From: an uncultured Clostridia bacterium
GTDB taxonomy: Bacteria; Bacillota; Clostridia; Oscillospirales; Oscillospiraceae
Assembly: GCA_947177005.1 (NCBI GenBank)
Contig: CAMWSZ010000157.1
Location: 1 to 6,929, forward strand
Reading direction: 5' to 3'
Length of the DNA: 6,929 bases
Both the position numbers and the translations under genes were made by a program. The notes below the pieces were generated by a model that saw only the letters and a program-made list of their open reading frames with translations, did no database searches and was not told the DNA's origin. Position 1 is the stretch's first letter. Each line of letters begins with the position of its first letter. Below are positions 1-6,150 of this stretch, piece after piece.

Positions 1-1143
1 GTATCGGAAACGCTGGGGACGCTGGATTATGACACCATGGATGAAGAACAGACGGTAATGTTGTTGGAAACAATCCTGCGCCTGCATACATTGAGCTGGG
101 TAGATACCGCGCCGCTGCTGCGGAAATTCTGGGCAAAACTCAATGAACCGAAGCCCTTTAAAGAAATGGCAGACAAGCGCCGGAAACACTTTGTTCTCTT
201 TGCAGCTGGACAATTCATGCCGGAAATCATCAAGGAAGAGACAGCGAGGATGAACGGCGATATCTGTTCCGGCGGAATCAGCGGCATTCAGCCCAAGGAG
301 TGGGAGATCCTCAGAGAACAGAAAAACTGCCGGTACGGCTATACGTTGTTCGGACCGCTGGCGGGGGAGACGGAAATTGGAACCGCCGCCCTGTTGATGA
401 ACGAACAGGACCCGGAGGCTTCGGCTTTGCTTTTGGATAGCGTGAAGCGTTTCGAGGAACTGCCAATCCAGGCCCTGTGTCAGGCATTAAACAGGGGTGT
501 GGTTTTCCCCCTGCCAACGCGGTCCATGAATATTGAGGAACTGGACATCCTCGCCTCCCGAATGACCCAGGACCAGACGGTTCTGCGGACCCTAGTGGAA
601 CGGTCATCCCAGGAGAATTTTTCCGGAAGCTGGCAGTCGTTGCTGTGGGCCAGAGGCTTGGCATTGTCGGCGGTGAGATCCTGCGAGTGGAAGGATGCCA
701 AGAACGATTTTATGCTGGCAAAAGCTTTCTCTAAGGTGGAGTGGACGTTTTTAACGGCTTATTATGCTCCTGAGGTCCTCCGAGAGGAAAACCTTTGCGC
801 TCTGCCGTTTCTGCACCGGTTCGGTTGGTATTGCGCCCATGCGTTTGACGCTCTGGAGGCGGGAGACACTGTGGGGTATGTGCATTATCTTCGAGAGGGG
901 CTCGTCTCCTGCGAGGCCATGAAAGAAATGGTGGAATTCTTGTTGAAGTATACACCGGAGCTTCAGCCTTTACACCCCAACGCGGAGCTTCTGGTTTTGG
1001 CGGAGAAAGTGCGGACAATTTTGGCTGCTTACCCGTCTGACGATCCGGCAGTGATACTTGTAAAGCAGAGCGCGGCCTATCAGAAGATGTCCCATCTGTT
1101 TAAAGAACAGGATTTGGCACTGGCAGGAGGGCTGACGCAGTGA
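1..1143 (+). CDS. C-terminal part of a helical-repeat protein, probable glycosyltransferase tail (5' cut)
   Basis: The frame is open from base 1, so the gene starts upstream and 380 codons are visible. The ATG at 37 has no ribosome binding site and is probably an internal methionine. The visible protein has no signal peptide, membrane segment or catalytic motif. It is rich in Leu, Ala and Glu and looks all-helical. The segment around 655-960 (WARGLALSAVRSCEWKDAKN and after) resembles TPR-like helical pairs. The end carries a stretch (NAELLVLAEKVRTILAAYP, then DDPAV) of a type I associate with the C-terminal helical part of large family 2 glycosyltransferases in clostridial surface-glycan and flagellar-glycan loci. 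That link rests on memory of similar sequences and on the glycan genes downstream. The catalytic domain, if present, lies before the window. The stop overlaps the next start (GTGA, 1140-1143), so the two genes are co-translated. Coding status is secure, function is not. Confidence 0.85.
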   Translation, partial: VSETLGTLDYDTMDEEQTVMLLETILRLHTLSWVDTAPLLRKFWAKLNEPKPFKEMADKRRKHFVLFAAGQFMPEIIKEETARMNGDICSGGISGIQPKEWEILREQKNCRYGYTLFGPLAGETEIGTAALLMNEQDPEASALLLDSVKRFEELPIQALCQALNRGVVFPLPTRSMNIEELDILASRMTQDQTVLRTLVERSSQENFSGSWQSLLWARGLALSAVRSCEWKDAKNDFMLAKAFSKVEWTFLTAYYAPEVLREENLCALPFLHRFGWYCAHAFDALEAGDTVGYVHYLREGLVSCEAMKEMVEFLLKYTPELQPLHPNAELLVLAEKVRTILAAYPSDDPAVILVKQSAAYQKMSHLFKEQDLALAGGLTQ

Positions 1144-1925
1144 AAGTTGTAATACTGGCCGGAGGACTCGGCACCCGTATCAGCGAGGAGAGTCATCTGA
1201 AGCCGAAACCTATGATTACCATCGGCGACCAGCCGATTTTATGGCACATCATGAAGTATTACTCCAGCTTTGGATTTAACGACTTTGTGATCTGCTGCGG
1301 CTACAAGGGCCACATAATCAAGGAGTATTTTGCGGATTACTACCTGTACCATTCTGATGTTACCTTGGATTTTTCGGCGGGGAACCATATGACCGTTCAC
1401 GCGAATATTGCCGAACCATGGCAGGTGACATTGGTGGATACTGGTCTATATACCCAGACTGGCGGACGGGTGAAACGGGTACAGAAGTATATCGGGAATG
1501 AGGCGTTTATGTTGACCTATGGCGATGGCGTGAGCAATGTTGATCTTGCTGCGCTGTTAGAGCAGCATCGTGCGTCCGGCAAAACTGTAACCCTGACTGG
1601 TATCCAGCCGGGAGGACGGTTCGGCGTACTGGACCTGGATAATACAGGGACGACCGTAACTGGTTTCCGTGAGAAGGCCAAAGAGGACGGCGGTTGGATC
1701 AACGGCGGCTTTATGGTCATGGAGCCTGAAGTCTTTGATTGTCTCAGTAAAGACGAAGACTGTGTTTTGGAGCGCTGGCCGTTGGAAACGCTGGCTACTC
1801 ATGGACGGTTGGGAATTTTCAGGCACACTGGATTCTGGCAGTGTATGGACACCCAGCGAGACCGGGGAAGGCTGGAGCAGATGTGGAATGAGGGCTATGC
1901 GCCATGGAAAGTTTGGGAGGAGTAA
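1140..1925 (+). CDS. rfbF: Glucose-1-phosphate cytidylyltransferase
   Basis: This cytoplasmic enzyme (EC 2.7.7.33) makes CDP-glucose and pyrophosphate from CTP and glucose 1-phosphate, the first step towards CDP-linked deoxysugars. The 261 residues match the family's usual length of about 257. Visible features are the N-terminal nucleotide-binding signature LAGGLGTR (residues 6-13), KPKPM (21-25), the YGDG segment with metal-binding-type Asp129, a WINGGFMV segment (186-193), and the family-typical ending DTQRDRGRLEQMW then APWKVW. The start is GTG at 1140, with AGGAGG at 1125-1130 nine bases before it, and it overlaps the upstream stop by four bases. The usual neighbour rfbG (CDP-glucose 4,6-dehydratase) does not follow. 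A small protein gene and a glycosyltransferase come next. The product could feed a dehydratase encoded elsewhere, or CDP-glucose itself could be the donor. Confidence 0.95.
   Translation: MKVVILAGGLGTRISEESHLKPKPMITIGDQPILWHIMKYYSSFGFNDFVICCGYKGHIIKEYFADYYLYHSDVTLDFSAGNHMTVHANIAEPWQVTLVDTGLYTQTGGRVKRVQKYIGNEAFMLTYGDGVSNVDLAALLEQHRASGKTVTLTGIQPGGRFGVLDLDNTGTTVTGFREKAKEDGGWINGGFMVMEPEVFDCLSKDEDCVLERWPLETLATHGRLGIFRHTGFWQCMDTQRDRGRLEQMWNEGYAPWKVWEE
1915..1922 (+). promoter_or_regulatory. Ribosome binding site for the 36-residue small protein
   Basis: GGGAGGAG lies inside the last codons of rfbF, with a few bases before the GTG at 1927. It is as strong as the sites of the large genes here and is the main reason to regard the short frame after rfbF as translated. 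Confidence 0.6.
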
Positions 1926-1926
1926 C

Positions 1927-2037
1927 GTGAAATATTCGGCAAATAGAATAGAACAGCAAGCGGACGCTGCGGCGCAGAAACAGATAGATATTGAGAAAGC
2001 GGCAGATGAGATTTGGGAAAAGAGGCTGATTGAGTGA
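1927..2037 (+). CDS. Small charged helical protein of unknown function (36 aa)
   Basis: I do not recognise this protein. It starts with GTG at 1927, one base after the rfbF stop, behind a strong GGGAGGAG. It ends in TGA at 2035-2037, overlapping the GTG start of the glycosyltransferase (GTGA). The product begins MKYSANRIEQQADAAAQKQ and continues through IEKAADEIWEKRLIE. It is rich in Ala, Glu, Gln and Lys, with no Cys, Gly or Pro after the start, and should form one amphipathic helix. There is no signal peptide or membrane segment. In an operon with almost no spacing, 108 otherwise unexplained bases with proper initiation and coupling argue for a real gene. Alternatives are a leader peptide that couples rfbF to the glycosyltransferase, a small partner of one of those enzymes, or the eroded end of a lost gene. 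The same frame stays open back into rfbF to 1669, but that stretch is an overlap artefact. Confidence 0.55.
   Translation: MKYSANRIEQQADAAAQKQIDIEKAADEIWEKRLIE
2021..2025 (+). promoter_or_regulatory. Ribosome binding site deciding the GTG start of the glycosyltransferase
   Basis: AGAGG ends eight bases before the GTG at 2034. The next in-frame ATG (2049) would remove the first beta strand of the glycosyltransferase fold, so the GTG is preferred. Confidence 0.5.
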
Positions 2038-2936
2038 TCTCTGTCCTCATGTTGACATACAACCGGGAATTACTGGTTTCCCGAGCCATTGAAAGCATTT
2101 TGTCCCAAACTTATCAGAACTTTGAGTTCCTCATTGTGGACAACGGCTCCTCGGATCGAAGCGGCGAGATCGCCGGTACATACGCCGCACGTGATTCACG
2201 CGTTCGAGTCATCCACCGGAAACGGGGCAATATCGGTGCGGGCCGTAACACCGCCCTGGACGCTGCAAAGGGCGCATATATTACCTTCATTGACGACGAC
2301 GATTGGGTGGAACCGGACTTTCTGGAATTTCTTCTGCGTCTGTTGGAAGAAAATTCTGCCGATGTTGCCATCTGCGGCGCGGCAGACAAAGCATTTGACG
2401 AGAAAAAAGTTATGACCGCTGAAGAAGCGCTAATCGAGCTTATGTGGCGGAAGAAGTATAATATGGCTTTCCCTACCAAGCTGTTCCGCCGGGAACTGGT
2501 TAACCAACTGCGTTTCCCGGAGGAGGGCGCCTATGACGACATTGCGTTGATGTACAAGCTCTTGGCGGCGGCCAAGCAGATAGCCTATCACGGTCTGCCG
2601 AAGTATACCTTCTGCCGTCACGGCGGCAATAACTCTGCATGGACAACAAACCACAGTCTGCTCAACGCCTCGACGCTGGATGAGTATTTGCAAGCGTACC
2701 GTACCCGGACAGAGTGGCTCAGCGGTCTGTTCCCGGACAGGGCTCCAACATGGCGGTATTTTGAGTGGTCGTTCATAATTTCCATGGTGGAGAAGATCAC
2801 GCGCCTGAATATTCCAGAGTGTGAGAAGCAGCTCGTAGCCATGAAACGTCATCTGCGGGTTCATCGTGAGGAATTTCTGAACGCCCCGGAAATACAGGAG
2901 TTTGAGAAAAAATGGATGGAGGAGTACATCGTATGA
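2034..2936 (+). CDS. Family 2 glycosyltransferase (GT-A fold)
   Basis: This is an inverting-type glycosyltransferase that would move a sugar from a nucleotide donor to a glycan, lipid or protein acceptor at the cytoplasmic side. It has 300 residues. The N-terminal half is classic for the family: MISVLMLTYNRELLVSRAIE, IVDNGSSD (34-41) for the nucleotide, GAGRNTALDAAKG (68-80), and a metal-binding FIDDDDW (85-91). A later acidic segment EEGAYDD (163-169) sits where the catalytic base is expected. The C-terminal third is helical and has no membrane segment, so the protein is soluble or peripheral. The start is GTG, overlapping the small protein's stop, and the stop overlaps the next gene (ATGA, 2933-2936). 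Donor and acceptor cannot be read from the sequence. CDP-sugars are rare donors, so the neighbouring rfbF does not prove that its product is used here. Confidence 0.92.
   Translation: MISVLMLTYNRELLVSRAIESILSQTYQNFEFLIVDNGSSDRSGEIAGTYAARDSRVRVIHRKRGNIGAGRNTALDAAKGAYITFIDDDDWVEPDFLEFLLRLLEENSADVAICGAADKAFDEKKVMTAEEALIELMWRKKYNMAFPTKLFRRELVNQLRFPEEGAYDDIALMYKLLAAAKQIAYHGLPKYTFCRHGGNNSAWTTNHSLLNASTLDEYLQAYRTRTEWLSGLFPDRAPTWRYFEWSFIISMVEKITRLNIPECEKQLVAMKRHLRVHREEFLNAPEIQEFEKKWMEEYIV
2918..2924 (+). promoter_or_regulatory. Ribosome binding site deciding the start of the FkbM-type gene
   Basis: GGAGGAG lies eight bases before the ATG at 2933. An in-frame ATG at 2912 comes before this site and would put it inside the coding region, so 2933 is the better start. 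Confidence 0.75.
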
Positions 2937-3931
2937 AATTGCCGGACAGCTTGGAGCTTCAAAAAGTATATGACATCTTGGGGGACAGTGTCTCAAAAGA
3001 CATTTACCGGCACCGGCTGCTTTACTCCCTTTTGGGTGAAAAAGAGGAGATCACAAAGATGGTTTATGAGTGCTCTCCCGCCAGTGCATTGCTTAGTACA
3101 TCCAAAGTCTGCTATTATGGAGCTGGAGCTGGCGGCGGCTGGCTGGTTCAATATAACCGAAATGCCTCTTTTGTGATCGATAAATATAAAACAGGGACGT
3201 TTGGAGGACTTCCAATTCTTTCATTGGATGATTTTTTGAAGCTGTCCGATTGTAAAGAATACCTGATCGTGATTACGGTTGGAAAGGAGAATATTCGGAA
3301 GGAAATCGCGGCGGAGCTGGACAGCCATGGCCTGCAATATTTATTTGCATATTTTGATATGCAATATTTCGATTTACAATACTTTGATTTGCAATACTTC
3401 GATTTACGAAATGAGTATTTTGTGGACGTAGGAGCCTTAGACGGCGAGACAACAATGTACTTTTTAGAACATTTTAAAAATGGACATGCATACGTTTTGG
3501 AACCCAATCCCGCGCAGTTTGCGGTGACAAAGAAGCGCCTGCGGAACCGTCCAGAGGCGGAGCTGTTCCCGTATGGAGCCTATGACCAAAACACGATGCT
3601 CCGGTTTGATACCAGCAATGTGGACGCCGGCAGTGCAAGGGTTTCCGAAACAGGGACGACTGAAATTGAGGTGCGGAAACTGGACGATTTACTGAAGGAT
3701 CGAAAGGTGACCTTTCTCAAGATGGACATTGAGGGTTCTGAACTGGCGGCTCTGCGGGGCGCAGAACGGATTATCCGGGAGCAACGGCCTAAGCTGGCTG
3801 TCTGTGTTTACCACAAGCCGGAGGATATATGGGAGATTCCCAGTCTGATCCTGCAATATCATCCGGACTACAAGCTGTATCTGCGGCATTATTCCATCTC
3901 CTATACAGAAACTGTTTTATATGCGATTTAA
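2933..3931 (+). CDS. FkbM-family methyltransferase with N-terminal Rossmann-like domain
   Basis: This is probably a SAM-dependent O-methyltransferase acting on a sugar hydroxyl. It has 332 residues. Residues 1-50 are helical. Residues 56-138 form a Rossmann-like unit with a glycine loop (YYGAGAGGG), a second strand ending in VIDKYKTGTFGGLPI, and alternating strands and helices. Residues 140-159 are four tandem YFD(L/M)Q-type repeats forming a linker. Residues 160-332 are the methyltransferase: motif I FVDVGALDGE (163-172), the acidic end of strand 2 at YVLEPNP (187-193), and the hallmark LKMDIEGSE (262-270). The start at 2933 is chosen over the ATG at 2912 because GGAGGAG sits between them. 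It overlaps the glycosyltransferase stop by four bases. The same kind of N-terminal unit recurs in the two radical SAM proteins downstream. Family assignment is firm, the substrate is unknown. Confidence 0.92.
   Translation: MKLPDSLELQKVYDILGDSVSKDIYRHRLLYSLLGEKEEITKMVYECSPASALLSTSKVCYYGAGAGGGWLVQYNRNASFVIDKYKTGTFGGLPILSLDDFLKLSDCKEYLIVITVGKENIRKEIAAELDSHGLQYLFAYFDMQYFDLQYFDLQYFDLRNEYFVDVGALDGETTMYFLEHFKNGHAYVLEPNPAQFAVTKKRLRNRPEAELFPYGAYDQNTMLRFDTSNVDAGSARVSETGTTEIEVRKLDDLLKDRKVTFLKMDIEGSELAALRGAERIIREQRPKLAVCVYHKPEDIWEIPSLILQYHPDYKLYLRHYSISYTETVLYAI
3350..3409 (+). repeat. Four tandem 15-bp units inside the FkbM-type gene
   Basis: Units at 3350-3364, 3365-3379, 3380-3394 and 3395-3409 encode YFDMQ, YFDLQ, YFDLQ and YFDLR. 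Units 1 and 3 share TTT for Phe, while 2 and 4 share TTC and TTA. The array therefore looks like a duplicated 30-bp block (26 of 30 bases equal) built from an older 15-bp duplication. A degenerate LQY lies just upstream. The unit is a multiple of three, so copy-number change would alter linker length without breaking the frame. Confidence 0.9.
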
Positions 3932-3949
3932 TGTGAGGTGTTCTGAAAG

Positions 3950-4762
3950 ATGCTGAAAACAAAACGAATGTCTATCGTTCCCACCTTTGCCTGCACCCTG
4001 CGCTGCAAGCTGTGCTCCAACCATATGCCATTGTTTCAAAATCCCCCCCGTGCGACGGCTGAGGAAATGAAGACCGATATTGACAGTCTGTTCACGCTGT
4101 TTGATCATATCGAATGGCTACAATTTGTAGGCGGCGAAATTTTTACCCACAGGCATTTGGATGAGGTGTTTTTGTATTGCAAGAACTATTCCGCCCAATT
4201 TGACCGCCTCATCATCGAGACCAACGCCACCATCTTGCCCACGGACAAAGAGCTGGAAAGCCTCCTCTCCTACGGGGAGAAACTGAAAGTGATGATTAGT
4301 GATTACGGAGAATTGTCCAAGGTCAGGAATCAATTCGTGGAGATCCTGACACAAAATAATGTCGAATATAATTTGAAAAAGTATCATGGTGATGTGATGG
4401 GCCAGCACTTTGGCGGCTGGATTGACAATACGCCTTGCCGGGATCTGCTGGAGCCGGATGAGTATGTAACACAGCAGGCCGCTCGATGCGCACAAGTGCG
4501 GCTGGAGAATATGCACATTTTTCGAGGAAAGCTTCATCGGTGCAGCAATTCTCTGTTTCTGTCGGAGCTTGGCGTGTGCGTGCCCAATCGAGGGGATTTT
4601 GTGGATCTCTATGACGGCACTAGCCAGGAGGAAAAGCGAGAGATTATTAAGAGGTTTTACGCATATCCCCGCAAATCGTGCCATTACTGCACATGGAAAA
4701 GCGGAGACTCGGCGGAACGCTATAGCGCGGCGGAGCAGGAGGCGCGGTCAAATGACGCATAA
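3950..4762 (+). CDS. Radical SAM protein with C-terminal cysteine-rich (SPASM-like) region
   Basis: This is a cytoplasmic iron-sulfur enzyme that would cleave SAM to a 5'-deoxyadenosyl radical. It has 270 residues. The core motif is C15-x3-C19-x2-C22 in FACTLRCKLC. Strand 2 carries FVGGEIF (59-65), a GGE motif that lacks the usual following proline. TNATILP (91-97) follows. The C-terminal part has Cys163, Cys180, Cys198 (LHRCSNS), Cys210 and a final CHYC pair (244-247), spaced like a short SPASM or twitch region that could hold an auxiliary cluster. The start is ATG at 3950 behind GAGGTG (3935-3940), 18 bp after the methyltransferase stop. Similar short radical SAM proteins occur in clostridial glycan loci, as I recall them, and their reactions are mostly unknown. 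It is not closely similar to the two radical SAM genes that follow. Confidence 0.88.
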   Translation: MLKTKRMSIVPTFACTLRCKLCSNHMPLFQNPPRATAEEMKTDIDSLFTLFDHIEWLQFVGGEIFTHRHLDEVFLYCKNYSAQFDRLIIETNATILPTDKELESLLSYGEKLKVMISDYGELSKVRNQFVEILTQNNVEYNLKKYHGDVMGQHFGGWIDNTPCRDLLEPDEYVTQQAARCAQVRLENMHIFRGKLHRCSNSLFLSELGVCVPNRGDFVDLYDGTSQEEKREIIKRFYAYPRKSCHYCTWKSGDSAERYSAAEQEARSNDA

Positions 4763-4797
4763 ACATCTGTACCATGAGTTGCACAGCCTGCGTTAAT

Positions 4798-4807
4798 GGA
4801 GGGAGGG
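4798..4807 (+). promoter_or_regulatory. Ribosome binding site deciding the start of the 440-aa radical SAM gene
   Basis: GGAGGGAGGG sits just before the ATG at 4811. The earlier in-frame ATG at 4796 overlaps this purine run and has no site of its own, so translation from 4811 is more likely. Confidence 0.75.
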
Positions 4808-4810
4808 ACT

Positions 4811-6133
4811 ATGAAAGATCTCAAACAGTTCCTGGCATCCAAAATTACAAACGGCGAACAAGTGGCTCTGTATTGCTATGGAATTCTGGCCGAACACATG
4901 CTTTTCAGCTTGAAACAGTTTTATGGCGTACTTCCGGCAGTAATCATTGATAACGACGAGAGGAAGCGGGGTACAGCGGAGTTCAATGTACCGGTAATGC
5001 CCTTTGCCGACGCACAAAAGCAATTTGCGGGGCTTCAATACTTTATCTGCTCCGATGACTTCAAATACACTATCATCGGGGATCTATTGGAAAAGGGTGT
5101 TTTGCCGGAAGCAATTATCAACTATGTGCCGGTGGAGAAGCGCCGGACCTGCCTGTATTTTTACAACCGGCTTCTCTTGGTTCAGGGCTGCGAGAACACT
5201 CCGAACAAGCTCAGCCACTGCAACCGGGACTCGTTCAAGTCTCAAATAGCATTCACTGAATTTCCCTGTGAAGATGGACGTTACGAGAATACAGAGGAAC
5301 TTCTCCGTCATTCCTTTGAAGCTTTCGAGGGCGGCAGGCTTGAGGTCTGCCGTGACTGCGTGATGAACAAAGAGCAGTATATTGTCAGCCGGGACTGCCC
5401 AAAGCACTATAAATCTGTGGCTTTCTATCAGGAGACATGCGCCGATTGCTTGTCCCACTGCGTCTACTGCTGTGTCGGCGGAAATTCCAAGAACGAAATA
5501 TCCGTTCGCATGCGGACTCTGGAGGACTTTTCTAAATTTACAGCCTCTGTACTGGCGTTGGGCTGGGTCGATGATGATTTCACCTGCGCACTTGATATGT
5601 CTGAGTGGGAATACGACCGGAAAATTGATTTGGTGCTCCAAGAGGTCAGCCGTGCCCAACTGACACCGTTGGTCTATAAAGTAAACTCCTGTCTGCTGGT
5701 ATACAGCGAGCATCTGGCGGATCTGTTGCGACGGGGAATGGTCTATGTGATCTGGTCTCTTGATGCAGGGACGCGGGAAACCTATCGAAAGATCAAGCAG
5801 ATCGATGCATTTGACAAGGCGGTCCGCAATGTCCGGCGGTATATGCAGGAGGATGTATTTGGCGGCAGATTTCTTGTTGCGAAATATCTGATTGTTAAGG
5901 GAATCAATGACAATCCGGAGGAGTTTGACGCCTATTTGTGCCTTGTCAAAGAATTGAACCTGCGGTTTGTTTCCTTGAGCTTTGACTTCTATGCGGATGC
6001 GGACGAGCAGGATCTGCGGTTTATTCAGGAGTGCTATCGAAAGCTTACCGGCGCAGGGTTAGAGCTTACCTATAAAAACAATTCAGCAGCAATCGCAAAA
6101 GCGCTGAACATGAATAGTATTCTAAGCCAATAG
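4811..6133 (+). CDS. Three-part radical SAM protein: Rossmann-like unit, Cys-rich segment, radical SAM core
   Basis: The protein has 440 residues. Residues 1-112 resemble a Rossmann-like sensor or binding unit (VALYCYG, then VIIDNDERKRG, then INYVPVEKR), though its glycine loop is degenerate. Residues 113-200 carry Cys114, Cys127, Cys137, Cys153, the pair CRDC (180-183) and Cys196, a spacing like a SPASM auxiliary-cluster region but placed before the core. The radical SAM core (about 204-440) has C213-x3-C217-x2-C220 in CLSHCVYC and the SAM-contacting type segment VIWSLDAGTRETYRKI (313-328). Where a GGE motif is expected there is DMSEWE (262-267). There is no cysteine-rich tail. The gene follows the previous one by 48 bp and precedes its paralogue by 17 bp. 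Radical SAM membership is firm. The reaction is unknown; sugar, lipid or peptide modification all remain possible. Confidence 0.9.
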   Translation: MKDLKQFLASKITNGEQVALYCYGILAEHMLFSLKQFYGVLPAVIIDNDERKRGTAEFNVPVMPFADAQKQFAGLQYFICSDDFKYTIIGDLLEKGVLPEAIINYVPVEKRRTCLYFYNRLLLVQGCENTPNKLSHCNRDSFKSQIAFTEFPCEDGRYENTEELLRHSFEAFEGGRLEVCRDCVMNKEQYIVSRDCPKHYKSVAFYQETCADCLSHCVYCCVGGNSKNEISVRMRTLEDFSKFTASVLALGWVDDDFTCALDMSEWEYDRKIDLVLQEVSRAQLTPLVYKVNSCLLVYSEHLADLLRRGMVYVIWSLDAGTRETYRKIKQIDAFDKAVRNVRRYMQEDVFGGRFLVAKYLIVKGINDNPEEFDAYLCLVKELNLRFVSLSFDFYADADEQDLRFIQECYRKLTGAGLELTYKNNSAAIAKALNMNSILSQ

Positions 6134-6136
6134 GAT

Positions 6137-6144
6137 AGGGAGGA
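6137..6144 (+). promoter_or_regulatory. Ribosome binding site of the last gene
   Basis: AGGGAGGA begins three bases after the preceding stop and ends six bases before the ATG at 6151. It supports this start, although the gene runs out of the window. Confidence 0.75.
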
Positions 6145-6150
6145 AACGCT

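Noticed and set aside
37..1143. ATG at 37 as the true start of the first gene
   Set aside because: The frame is open through base 1 and no ribosome binding site precedes the ATG, so the gene most likely begins upstream of the window.
1669..2037. 122-codon + strand frame including the small protein
   Set aside because: Most of it overlaps rfbF in another frame and gives a composition unlike a real protein. Only the part from the GTG at 1927 has a ribosome binding site.
1927..2037. Small protein as a RiPP precursor for the radical SAM enzymes
   Set aside because: It has no cysteine, glycine motif or residue-rich core at its C-terminus, and it is separated from the radical SAM genes by two enzymes. 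A single helix fits better.
2912..2932. Upstream ATG at 2912 as start of the FkbM-type gene
   Set aside because: GGAGGAG at 2918-2924 lies after it and is ideally spaced for the ATG at 2933, which also gives the operon-typical ATGA overlap.
2430..2996. Open frame of 188 codons on the - strand
   Set aside because: It is antisense to the glycosyltransferase and the start of the methyltransferase and resembles no family. The + strand genes explain the region.
3350..3409. CRISPR-like array or non-coding repeat
   Set aside because: The units are directly adjacent with no spacers, keep the reading frame, and encode a regular YFD-type peptide repeat.
3931..3936. Start-stop ATGTGA overlapping the methyltransferase stop
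   Set aside because: It is a minimal chance arrangement just before the GAGGTG ribosome binding site; nothing shows that it is used.
4118..4684. Open frame of 188 codons on the - strand
   Set aside because: It is antisense to the first radical SAM gene, whose motifs and ribosome binding site are clear. No independent support.
5084..5713. Open frame of 209 codons on the - strand
   Set aside because: It lies wholly opposite the radical SAM gene at 4811-6133, which has clear family motifs. The reverse product has no recognisable domain and no convincing start context. It is a shadow of the + strand gene.
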